From Thiobacillus denitrificans (GTDB lineage Bacteria; Pseudomonadota; Gammaproteobacteria; Burkholderiales; Thiobacillaceae): DNA of 46,317 nt. The DNA lies in the NCBI GenBank assembly GCA_002403375.1, contig DHHQ01000003.1:1-46317 (forward strand), written 5' to 3'. A model generated the notes under the pieces. That model made no database searches, was not told the DNA's origin, and saw nothing but the letters and a program-made list of their open reading frames with translations. The translations under genes were made by a program, and so were the position numbers. This document shows positions 1 to 8,026 of the stretch, piece by piece; within the stretch, counting starts at the first letter, position 1, and each line of letters begins with the position of its first letter.

Positions 1-84
1 TTCTCGATGGCCTTCCTCGGCGTGCGTGAGGCTGCCCATCGCCAGGTGGCCGAGCGGCGCGATGCCGAGGAAGGCCATCGAGAA
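1..84. repeat. Perfect 21-bp inverted repeat at window edge
   Basis: Bases 1-21 are the exact reverse complement of bases 64-84, with a 42-base spacer. The inner copy (64-84) fits the MFS exporter reading frame, where it encodes a normal-looking Phe-Ser-Met-Ala-Phe-Leu-Gly. The outer copy (1-21) makes that protein end in an unexpected Ala-Glu-Glu-Gly-His-Arg-Glu. This pattern is typical of a fold-back read or contig end, but a genuine inversion cannot be excluded. Confidence 0.8.
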
Positions 85-1152
85 AATGGCCATCACCCGC
101 CCGCGCATGTCGTCGCGCACCCAGCTCTGCAGCAGGGTGTTGGCGCCGGCGGCGACCAGCACGACCGAGAAGCCGAGCACCATCAGGATCGGGTAGGCGA
201 GCGCCGTCACGTCGTTGAGCGCGAACGCCACCACCGCCGCGCCGGCGAGGATCGCGGCCCGCCCTACCCGCCGCGCCAGCCGGTCGATCGAGCGGTGCGA
301 CGCGAGGAACACGCTGGCCAGCAGCGAGCCGGCGCCGGCGCTGCTGACCAGCAGGCCGAAGGTGCGGGCGTCGCCGCCGAGCACCGTTTTCGCGTAGACC
401 GGCAGCATGACCACGTAGGGCACGACGAGGAAGCTGACCGCGGCGACCAGCAGCAGAAAGAGCCGGATGTCGCGGTGGCTGACGGTGTAGGCCAGGCCCT
501 CCCTGAGCGCGTGCAGCGCCGGCTTGACCGCGCCGCCGCCCGGGCGCACGTGCAGCGCGGCGAGCGCGATGAGCACGGCCAGATACGAGAGCGCGTTGAG
601 CAGGAAGCACACCGCCTCGCCCGCCCACGCCACGATCACGCCCGCCAGCGCCGGGCCGACGAAGCGGGTCGCGTTCATCATGAAGGAGTTGAGCGCGATC
701 GCGTTGGGCAGCAGCGCACGGTCGGCGACCAGATGCACGACCAGCGACTGGCGCGCCGGGATGTCGACCGCGTTGATGCAGCCGAGCACGAACGCCAGCC
801 CGATCAGGAGCGCAGGCGTGGCCCAGCCCTGCCAGGCGAGCAGCGCGAGCACCAGCGCCTGCAGCATCGCCAGCGCCTGGGTGGTCATCATCAGGCGGCG
901 CCGGTCGACGCGGTCGGACCACACGCCGCCCAGCGGGGCGAACAGCAGGATGGGGATCTGGCTGGCGAAGCCGAGCAGGCCCAGCACCAGCGCGGAATTG
1001 GTGAGCTTGTAGGCGAGCCAGGCCATGGCGATCTGCTGCATCCAGGTGCCGGCCACCGAGACGAGCTGGCCCGCGAAATAGACGCGGAAATCACGCGCCT
1101 GCAGGGCGCGCAGGGGATGCGGCAGGGTGGAGGCAGGAGGCGGCGCGGACAC
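1..1152 (-). CDS. MFS transporter (EntS-like exporter), partial
   Basis: Major facilitator superfamily permease of the inner membrane; the C-terminal part lies beyond the window. The reading frame shows a short leader, then Leu-Gln-Ala-Arg-Asp-Phe-Arg-Val-Tyr-Phe-Ala-Gly-Gln and alternating hydrophobic helices with the family motif GGVWSDRVDRRRL after helix 2 and VRDDMRGRVMAIFSMAF further on. This resembles the EntS/DUF894 group of drug or siderophore exporters. The substrate cannot be told. The start is uncertain: I chose GTG at 1152, which lacks a clear ribosome binding site, and the frame stays open upstream. The last seven codons in the window come from the fold-back repeat and are probably not native. 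Confidence 0.75.
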   Translation of the reverse strand, partial: MSAPPPASTLPHPLRALQARDFRVYFAGQLVSVAGTWMQQIAMAWLAYKLTNSALVLGLLGFASQIPILLFAPLGGVWSDRVDRRRLMMTTQALAMLQALVLALLAWQGWATPALLIGLAFVLGCINAVDIPARQSLVVHLVADRALLPNAIALNSFMMNATRFVGPALAGVIVAWAGEAVCFLLNALSYLAVLIALAALHVRPGGGAVKPALHALREGLAYTVSHRDIRLFLLLVAAVSFLVVPYVVMLPVYAKTVLGGDARTFGLLVSSAGAGSLLASVFLASHRSIDRLARRVGRAAILAGAAVVAFALNDVTALAYPILMVLGFSVVLVAAGANTLLQSWVRDDMRGRVMAIFSMAFLGIAPLGHLAMGSLTHAEEGHRE

Positions 1153-1619
1153 GCCGCGATGATGGCACCGATCGGCGGTGGCGGCCAGACGGGCCTGCGC
1201 CGAATCCGGCCGATCGGGAACCGCCGCAGGGCATGCGGCCGGTCCTCCGCTTGCCCTGCCGCTCGCCCGATCGGCGACGCCAGAAAGCCCGCAGCGATCG
1301 CACGCCCTCGCCGCCCGGGTTGACCACTGGGCTGCCCGGCTCCGGCGACCGAACGCTGGCCTCGCGCCTGCCGAGCAGCGCCGCGAACGCGTCGGCATCG
1401 CGGCCGGGATGTTCCGACCCGGGAGCGGAGAAGATTTCGAGAGGCTCGGCCATCACCTCCCCGCCAGCCGGCGGCGATTTCGTGTCGCCCGTGTCGAAAA
1501 AACGTGCGCCTGCGCCGCAAGGCAGAGCGGGGAATCCGGCAGGTCCTCGGATTGCCGGGGCTGCGGCCCCGGGAACGCAGCTTGCATGACCCAGGGCAAA
1601 GAACCGAGGGAGACCGGAC
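1153..1619. other. Intergenic region, nothing recognised
   Basis: About 470 bases between the divergent MFS gene and a small membrane ORF. Several reading frames are open because of the high GC, but their translations are Arg/Pro/Ala-rich without domain or transmembrane patterns. A promoter for the MFS gene and one for the small ORF should lie here; none could be assigned with confidence. Confidence 0.4.
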
Positions 1620-1823
1620 ATGGGGAATGACCGCATCAGGCAGTTGACGGGAACGATCGCGCGCTGGCTGCTGGCGTCGATCCTGTTCGTTCTCATCATG
1701 CTCGGCTGGCTCGGCGACTGCCTGCTGAGCCTGGCGATGCGCCGACCGATGCTCACCTTCCACGAGGTCTATGCCTCATGGAAGCACCACGTTCAGTTCG
1801 CCCGGCTGTCAGCCGGCAAATGA
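1620..1823 (+). CDS. Small single-pass membrane protein, unknown
   Basis: A 67-residue ORF preceded by GAGGGAG at proper distance from its ATG. It is basic at the N-terminus (MGNDRIRQLTGTIAR), followed by one strong hydrophobic segment (about residues 16-38, WLLASILFVLIMLGWLGDCLL) and a short charged tail. I do not recognise the family. The ribosome binding site and the membrane segment favour a real gene, but its short length in a GC-rich region keeps certainty low. It stands alone between the MFS gene and the formate dehydrogenase operon. Confidence 0.45.
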   Translation: MGNDRIRQLTGTIARWLLASILFVLIMLGWLGDCLLSLAMRRPMLTFHEVYASWKHHVQFARLSAGK

Positions 1824-1955
1824 ACCGGCGCCGGCCTGCGGCCGGGACGGCCGGATCACCGGCTACCGGGCTGCCGCAGGCGCGACGATGACCGCCACCG
1901 TCGCGCGCTCGCCGGCGTGCCCCGAATCACCCGCCGTCGCCCGGGTCATCGCGCC

Positions 1956-2870
1956 CTACGGGTGGCCCGGGATCAGGTACCAGTTGACGCCGCTGCGCGC
2001 GTGGTCGGCCTCGTCCATCAGCAGGTCGAGCGTGAGGCTGGCGAGGTCGTCGGCCACCGGGTCGGCGTTGGGGTCCTTCTCCTGGTGGACGACCTTGAGG
2101 TAGGTCTGGCATTCCGGGCACGCCTCGGCCTCGACGACGCGATCGCCGCCCTCGAGGTGGTAGTAGGCGATGTCGCGGGTGTTGTCGCAATTGCTGCACT
2201 TGGCGCGCACCACGTGCCATTCGCTGCTGCACAGGGTGCAGTGCAGGTAGCGCAGGCCGTTCTCGGCGCCGCCGATGCGCACCACCGAGCTCACCGGATG
2301 CGAGCCGCACACCGGGCACAGGTTGGGATGCTCTGGGCGCGCGACCTGGGCGGGGTCGAGCTGGCGCGCGAGATGCGTCCAGTGCACCTGCAGCGCGGCG
2401 CCGATGATCGGCGCGACGGCGGCGTGGACGTGCTCGGTGTCGTTCTCGAGCAGGCGCGTCGCCTGGTCGTCGAGCCAGGCGTCGGCGCCCTCGACCAGCG
2501 GCTGCAGCGCGGCCTGGCCGGCGGGCGTGAGCAGCGCCTGCACGGTGCGCGCGAGGGCGCGGGCGGTGTCGTGCCAGCCGGCCGGACGCGGAAGGCCCGC
2601 GGGCGCGAGCGGCGGCATGCCGTATTCGCGGCATTGTTCCAGCCGGTCGGCGGCGGGCGGCTCGCCCGCCGGGCCGGCGTCGAGACACGCTTGCTGGGCG
2701 TGGGCGAGCCGGGCGACGAAGCGCAGGTAGTCGGCCATCGCATGGCCTTCGGCCAGCTGCTCGAGCCGGCGGGCGCGGGTGAGGAAGACGTCGGCGGGCG
2801 GCAGCCGCAGTTCGGGAATGCTGCCGGCCGCCGCTTCGATCTGGCCGGGCTGCAGGAGGGTCGTCGTCAT
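1956..2870 (-). CDS. fdhE: Formate dehydrogenase accessory protein FdhE
   Basis: 304-residue cytoplasmic maturation factor for Tat-exported formate dehydrogenases; family members bind the catalytic subunit and carry iron on rubredoxin-like Cys pairs. Four CxxC motifs are visible: CPVC (185-188), CTLC (211-214), CSNC (225-228) and CPEC (251-254). The N-terminal 180 residues are the helical half. It is the last gene of fdnG-fdnH-fdnI-fdhE, 61 bases after fdnI, which fits its role exactly. Length matches the family (about 300 residues). An SD-like AGGGAGAA lies upstream of the ATG. Confidence 0.93.
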   Translation of the reverse strand: MTTTLLQPGQIEAAAGSIPELRLPPADVFLTRARRLEQLAEGHAMADYLRFVARLAHAQQACLDAGPAGEPPAADRLEQCREYGMPPLAPAGLPRPAGWHDTARALARTVQALLTPAGQAALQPLVEGADAWLDDQATRLLENDTEHVHAAVAPIIGAALQVHWTHLARQLDPAQVARPEHPNLCPVCGSHPVSSVVRIGGAENGLRYLHCTLCSSEWHVVRAKCSNCDNTRDIAYYHLEGGDRVVEAEACPECQTYLKVVHQEKDPNADPVADDLASLTLDLLMDEADHARSGVNWYLIPGHP

Positions 2871-2931
2871 GGGTCTGCTTGTTCTCCCTGTGAGGCTTCG
2901 AGTCTAGCCAATCATCCGCAACGCGCGGCCG

Positions 2932-3549
2932 CTACTTGCCGGTCATCTGGCGGTACCAGGCGCGGTGGTGGTGCTTGGCCCAGGCCTCGGTCACGGTGCC
3001 GCGCGTCATCGCGCGGATCGTGCCCTTCACCCAGATCGCCGCATACACGTGGACGACGATGCCGAGGATCATGATCCAGGCGGCCAGCGCGTGCACCACG
3101 ACGGCGATGCGGATGACGCCGACCGGGAAGATCGGCGCGAACCACGGCTGCCAGATGAAGAAGCCCGACAGCAGCAGCAGCGGGACGCAGATCACCATGA
3201 CCCAGAACAGGTACTTCTGCCCGGCGTTGTACTTGCCGACTTCGGGCAGGCCCCGGTCGCGGTTGCACAGCACGTCCTTGATGCGCTTGCGCCACTCGCG
3301 GTCGGCCGGCGTGATGCGGTTGAGGCTCCAGAAGCGCCCGGCCAGCACCATGAAGGACAGGAACATCAGCACGCCGATGAAGGGGTGCAGGATGCGCGTC
3401 CAGGGGCCGCCGCCGAACAGGTGGGCGAGGAAGAAGAACGCCGGGTGGAACAGCGCCAGCCCCGAGAGGCCGGCGAGGATGAAGGCGATCGCCACCACCC
3501 AGTGGTTGCTGCGTTCCTTCGAGGTGTAGCGCTTGATCAGTTGGCTCAT
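2932..3549 (-). CDS. fdnI: Formate dehydrogenase gamma subunit, cytochrome b556
   Basis: 205-residue membrane subunit that anchors FDH-N/O in the inner membrane and passes electrons through two b hemes to quinone. Four hydrophobic helices are visible: roughly residues 17-35, 52-70, 112-132 and 145-172. Candidate heme-ligand histidines occur at RSNHW near the N-terminus, ILHPFIG in helix 2, and VVHALAAW and VVHVYAA in the last helix. It sits 38 bases after fdnH. Size and pattern match the NrfD-independent cytochrome b556 family (PF01292-like). Confidence 0.92.
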   Translation of the reverse strand: MSQLIKRYTSKERSNHWVVAIAFILAGLSGLALFHPAFFFLAHLFGGGPWTRILHPFIGVLMFLSFMVLAGRFWSLNRITPADREWRKRIKDVLCNRDRGLPEVGKYNAGQKYLFWVMVICVPLLLLSGFFIWQPWFAPIFPVGVIRIAVVVHALAAWIMILGIVVHVYAAIWVKGTIRAMTRGTVTEAWAKHHHRAWYRQMTGK

Positions 3550-3587
3550 GATCGCTCCTTAGATTGGGTGGGATCGGGGCGGACCGC

Positions 3588-4457
3588 TCAGTCCGTCTCA
3601 TTCTCCTCCTCGACCTCCTTGGGACCGGCCGTGACGTAGTGGAAGAAGCCCGCCAGCACCGCGACGCCGATGCCGAGGCTCATCAGCGGCTTGGTGACGC
3701 CCTTCCACAACGCGACCAGCGGGCTGATGTGCGGGTCCTTCGGCAGGTCGGCGTAGAGCTGCGGCTGGTCGGCGTGCTGCAGCACGTACATCACGTGGGT
3801 GCCGCCGACGCCTGCGGGGTCATACAGCCCGGCGTTGGCGTAGCCGCGCTCCTTGAGGTCGGCGATGCGCCCTTCGGCGTGATGGATCATGTCCTCCTTG
3901 GAGCCGAACACGATGGCGCCGGTCGGGCAGGTCTTCACGCAGGCGGGCTCGAGCCCCACCGCCACGCGATCCGAGCACAGCGTGCACTTGTAGGCCTTGC
4001 TGTCCTTCTTGGAGATGCGCGGGATGTCGAACGGGCAGCCGGTGACGCAGTAGCCGCAGCCGATGCAGTGCTCCTCGTGGAAGTCGACGATGCCGTTGGC
4101 GTACTGCACGATCGCCCCCGGCGCCGGGCAGGCCTTGAGGCAGCCCGGATCGGCGCAGTGCATGCAGCCGTCCTTGCGGATCAGCCATTCGAGCCTGCCC
4201 TGCTCCACCTCCACCTCGGAGAAGCGCATCACCGTCCACGACTGGGCGGTGAGATCGGCGGGGTTGTCGTAGACGCCGACGTTGTCGCCGACCTCGTCGC
4301 GCAGGTCGTTCCACTGCATGCATGCCACCTGGCAGGCCTTGCAGCCGATGCACTTGGAGATGTCGATCAGCTTGGCGACCGGGATCGCGCCGCGCGCCTG
4401 CGGCGTCGGCGTGGTGGTGGCGGAGCGCGCCTTGATGTCGAGTGATTGCAGTGCCAT
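3588..4457 (-). CDS. fdnH: Formate dehydrogenase beta subunit, 4x[4Fe-4S]
   Basis: 289-residue iron-sulfur subunit that carries electrons from the periplasmic catalytic subunit to cytochrome b556. Four ferredoxin-type Cys clusters are visible in order: CIGCKACQVAC, CMHCADPGCLKACP, CIGCGYCVTGCP, and a CTLC ... CVKTCP set. A C-terminal membrane helix (PLMSLGIGVAVLAGFFHYV) anchors it, as in E. coli FdnH/FdoH. The ATG lies 10 bases after the fdnG stop, so the two are probably translated together; an AGGAGGCGACC sequence precedes the ATG. Confidence 0.95.
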   Translation of the reverse strand: MALQSLDIKARSATTTPTPQARGAIPVAKLIDISKCIGCKACQVACMQWNDLRDEVGDNVGVYDNPADLTAQSWTVMRFSEVEVEQGRLEWLIRKDGCMHCADPGCLKACPAPGAIVQYANGIVDFHEEHCIGCGYCVTGCPFDIPRISKKDSKAYKCTLCSDRVAVGLEPACVKTCPTGAIVFGSKEDMIHHAEGRIADLKERGYANAGLYDPAGVGGTHVMYVLQHADQPQLYADLPKDPHISPLVALWKGVTKPLMSLGIGVAVLAGFFHYVTAGPKEVEEENETD

Positions 4458-4467
4458 GGTCGCCTCC

Positions 4468-7400
4468 TCACGCTTTCTCGATATTCACCAGGAACGCCTT
4501 GTATTCAGGCGTCTGGGAATTGGCGTCGCCCACGTAGGGGGTCAGCCGGTTGGCGAGGAAGCCCTGCTTCGCCACGCCGACGAATCCCCAGTGGATCGGC
4601 ACGCCCACCGTGTGCACCGTCTTGCCGTCGACCGTGAGCGGCTTGAGGCGCCTGGTGACGACCGCCGTGGCGCGCACGTAGCCGCGATGCGAGCTGACCT
4701 TGACCACGTCGCCGTTGGCGATGCCCTTCTCCTTGGCGAGCGTCTCGTCCATCTCGATGAACTGGGCCGGCTGCACGATCGCGCTGGAGAGCACGTTCTT
4801 GGTCCAGTAGTGCTGGTGCTCGGTGAGCCGGTAGGTGGTGGCGACGTACGGGAACTTGTCCACCGTGCCCAGATCGGCCTCGTCCCCCTTGAAGATCCGC
4901 GCCGCCGGGTTGCGCGTGGCGAGCGGGTTCTTCGGATGCATCGGGTTGGTCGCGAGCGGCGTCTCGAAAGGCTCGTAGTGTTCGGGGAACGGACCCTCGG
5001 CCATGCCCTTCAGCGCGAACAAATGGCCCACGCCGTCGGGGTGCATGATGAAGGGCCCGACGTCCTGCTCGGGCGCGGCGTTCGGGGCCATGTCCGGCAC
5101 GTCGAAGCCGCTCCACTTGGTGCCGTCCCAGGCGATGGTCTTGCGCTTGGGATCCCACGGCTTGCCCGCAGGGTCGGCGTTGGCGCGGTTGTAGAGCACG
5201 CGCCGGTTGGCCGGCCACGAAAAGCCCCACGCCGGGTAGAAGCCGAGCCCCGACGGGTCGGCGGTGTCGCGCCGCGCCATCAGGTTGCCGGCCTGCGACC
5301 AGGCCCCGCAATAGAGCCAGTTGCCGCACGAGGTCGAGCCGTCGTCGCGCAGGTGGGCGAAGGTGGCGAGCTGCTCGCCGGCCTTGGCCAGCACCTTGGT
5401 CGGATCCTTGGGATCGGTCACGTCGGCGATCGCCTTGCCGTTGAACTCCTTCGCCACCTCCTCGGGAGACGGCGTGAGCGGCGTGCTGTAGGCCCAGGCG
5501 AGGTTGAGCACCGGGTCGGGAAAGGCCCCGCCCTCCTTCTGGTAGAGCTCGCGCAGTCGGGTGAAGATGCCGGCGACGATGTCGAGGTCGCTCCTGGTCT
5601 CGCCGGGCGGCTCGGCCGCTGCCCAGTGCCACTGCAGCACCCGACCGGAGTTGGTGAACGAGCCGGTGTCCTCGGCGAAGCAGGTCGCGGGCAGGCGGAA
5701 CACCTCGGTCTGCACCTGGGCCGGATCGACCTCGTTGTATTCGCCGTAGTCCTGCCAGAACTCCGAGGTCTCGGTGGCGAGCGGGTCCATCACCACCAGG
5801 TACTTGAGCTTGGCCAGGCTCTCGCGCACCTTCTTCACGCACGACACCGCCGCCAGCGGATTGAAGCCCTGGCAGAGGAAGCCGTTCATCTTGCCCTGGT
5901 GCATCAGCTCGAAGATATGGAGCACGTCGTAGGGCGCGTCCTTCTTCGGCAGCCAGTCGTAGCAGAAGCCGTTCTCCGCCGTCGCCGCGTTGCCGTACCA
6001 GGATTTCATGAGGCTCGTGTGGAACTTCGGGAAGTTCTGCCAGTAGCTCATCTGGTTGGGGCGCAGCGGCTTCAGGCTCTTCTTGGCCAGGTACTCCTCG
6101 CGCACCGCGTCGGCGTCGGTCGGCGCGCCGAGATAACCCGGCAGCACGTCGGAGTAGAGGCACATGTCGGTGATGCCCTGGACGTTGGCGTGGCCGCGCA
6201 GCGCATTGACCCCGCCGCCGGGGCGGCCGATGTTGCCGAGCAGCAGCTGGATCATCGCCATCGCGCGGATGTTCTGCGAGCCCACCGTGTGCTGGGTCCA
6301 GCCGAGCGCGTACATGATGGTCATCACCTTGTCCGGCGTGGCGGTCGCGCCGATCATCTCGGCCACCTTGAGGAAGTCGGCGGTCGGCGTGCCGCAGACC
6401 TGCGTCACCATCTCGGGCGTGTAGCGGCTGTAGTGCTGCTTCATCAGCTGGTAGACGCAGCGCGGGTCCTGCATGGTCGGGTCGACCATGACGTAGCCGT
6501 CGGCGCCGATCTGGTAGTTCCACGACTCGCGGTCGTAGCTGCGCTTGTCGGCGTTGTAGCCGGAGAAGATGCCGTCGTCGAAGGTGAAGTCCTCGCGCAC
6601 CAGATAGGGCGCGTTGGTGTAGGCCTTGACGTAGTCGTGGTGGATCAGGTCATGACTCAGCAGGTAGTTGATGACGCCGCCGAGGAAGGCGATGTCCGAG
6701 CCGGGACGGATCGGCGCGTAGAAGTCCGCCACCGCCGCCGAGCGGGTGAAGCGCGGATCGACCACCGCGAGCGTCGCCTTGCGGTTCGCCTTCGCCTCGG
6801 TCACCCACTTGAAGCCGCAGGGGTGCGCCTCGGCGGCGTTGCCGCCCATGATGAGAATGAAATCGGCGTTCTTGATGTCGACCCAGTGATTGGTCATGGC
6901 ACCGCGGCCAAACGTCGGGGCAAGACTTGCCACCGTCGGCGCGTGTCAGATCCGTGCCTGGGTATCGAGTGCGACGATGCCGAGTCCGCGTGCGACCTTG
7001 ACGGTCAGGTAGCCGGTCTCGTTGCTGGCTGCGCTGCTCGCGAGCAGGCCGGTCGTGTTCCAGCGGTTGACCGTCACGCCCTGGTCGTTGGTGGTGATGA
7101 AGTTCTTGTCGCGGTCCGCCTTCATGTGCTTGGCGATGCGATCGAAGGCCTCGTCCCAGGAGATGCGCTTCCATTCCTTCGAGCTGGGCGCGCGGACCTC
7201 CGGGTACTTGAGGCGGTTCTCGCTGTGCACCAGGTCGAGCAGGCCGGCGCCCTTCGGACACAGCGTGCCGCGGTTGACCGGATGGTCGGGGTCGCCCTCG
7301 ATGTGGATGATCTCGGACTTCGCGTTCTTGGCCTTGTCGCCGAGGCTGTAGACCAACAGCCCGCAGCTCACCGAGCAGTAGGGGCAGGTGCTGCGGGTCT

Positions 7401-7533
7401 CGCTGGCGCGGGCGAGCTTGAACGCCCTCACCCCCGCCAGCGCCTCGCCGGGCGCGAAGCCCAGCGCCGCGAGGCTGGAACTGCCGACGCCCGCCGCGCA
7501 TATCCTGAAGAATTGCCGTCTCGTCACTTGCAT
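4468..7533 (-). CDS. fdnG: Formate dehydrogenase alpha subunit, selenoprotein
   Basis: 1021-residue molybdopterin enzyme that oxidises formate in the periplasm. The frame contains TGA at 6946-6948. It aligns with residue 196 when translation starts at ATG 7533, and I recall this as the Sec196 position of E. coli FdnG, with the same flanking residues (QARI-U-HAPTVASLAPTFG). Start chosen because AAGGAGGGACGAC precedes ATG 7533; an upstream in-frame ATG at 7566 lacks this. Tat signal TRRQFFRICAAG at residues 4-15; [4Fe-4S] cysteines C50, C53, C57 and one near residue 92. A gene finder without Sec logic splits it at the UGA (4468-6933 and 6946-7566). Leads the fdnGHI-fdhE operon. selA, selB, selC and selD are not in this window. 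Confidence 0.95.
6905..6948 (-). promoter_or_regulatory. Sec UGA codon and bacterial SECIS hairpin
   Basis: UGA at 6946-6948 is followed on the minus strand by a hairpin. The upper stem pairs GG(6934-6933)/CC, with U6932 bulged, then GGC(6931-6929)/GCC, leaving an apical loop with AAGUCU, the loop I remember for the E. coli fdnG SECIS. A lower stem pairs CGCG-CC with GG-C-CGCG. The coded residues Ser-Leu here use AGT and CTT, unusual in this GC-rich genome, which suggests selection on RNA. This is the SelB binding site for Sec insertion. Confidence 0.85.
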
Positions 7534-7582
7534 GTCGTCCCTCCTTTTGTTTTTCATGCGCGTCAACCGGCCGCATAAAAAA

Positions 7583-7610
7583 ACTATAGGAACAAAGCGA
7601 ACTTATACAA
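7583..7610 (-). promoter_or_regulatory. Putative sigma70-type promoter of fdn operon
   Basis: On the minus strand a -35-like TTGTAT (7610-7605) and a -10-like TATAGT (7588-7583) are separated by 16 bases, about 50 bases upstream of the fdnG start. The stretch is distinctly AT-rich compared with its surroundings. No clear FNR box (TTGAT-N4-ATCAA) was seen. Confidence 0.45.
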
Positions 7611-7680
7611 CGGCTCTATCGGGTTGCAACAATTGCTTATGCAGGCGCCCTGATTCTTCAGGGTTTCCGGGCGTCTCCGG

Positions 7681-7956
7681 CTAGTGCCCGCCCTGCAGCG
7701 ACGACGGTCCCACCCCCGCCGACGCCAGGAAGTCGCGCACGTGGCGCAGCTCCTGCTTGGTGCAGGTGGGGCTGTTGTGCGGGCGATGGATGAAGCCCTC
7801 GACCCCGTTCAGCACCACGCGGAAGCTCGCCCCGTGATGCGGCTCGACCCGCGCGCCGAGATGGGTCAGCATCGACTCCACCTCGCGCCAGTGGACGTTG
7901 GCGCCCACCGGCCCCTCGAACAGGGTGCGCAGCAGGCTCTCGTGCTTGTGGCTCAT
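7681..7956 (-). CDS. HicA-like protein without HicB partner
   Basis: 91 residues from the ATG at 7956, preceded by GCGAGGG six bases upstream; earlier in-frame ATGs (8004, 7962) lack a good site. The fold pattern fits the HicA dsRBD-like mRNA-interferase family: helix, GARVEPHHGASFRVVLNG strands, then GFIHRPHNSPTCTKQELRHVRDFLASAGV. The usual Gly-Ser-His catalytic motif reads Gly-Ala-Ser-Phe, so RNase activity is doubtful. No hicB-like ORF adjoins it. Solo HicA-like genes of this kind are common in betaproteobacteria; the function is not known to me. Confidence 0.7.
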   Translation of the reverse strand: MSHKHESLLRTLFEGPVGANVHWREVESMLTHLGARVEPHHGASFRVVLNGVEGFIHRPHNSPTCTKQELRHVRDFLASAGVGPSSLQGGH

Positions 7957-8026
7957 GGTCATCCCTCGCGGCAGGAGATGACTCCAGCATAGGGCGTGGC
8001 GCACGTGGCGCCAACCGGGCGGCGGC

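Noticed and set aside
1178..1630. Plus-strand ORF upstream of the small membrane protein
   Set aside because: Arg/Ala/Gly-rich translation with no ribosome site and no structural pattern.
6946..7566. fdnG as a pseudogene broken by a nonsense mutation
   Set aside because: The UGA falls exactly at the known Sec position, with flanking residues conserved and a SECIS-like hairpin following.
4282..7578. Long plus-strand reading frame of 1098 codons
   Set aside because: It is antisense to the formate dehydrogenase genes; the composition is Arg/His/Val-rich with no domain, as expected for a GC-rich shadow frame.
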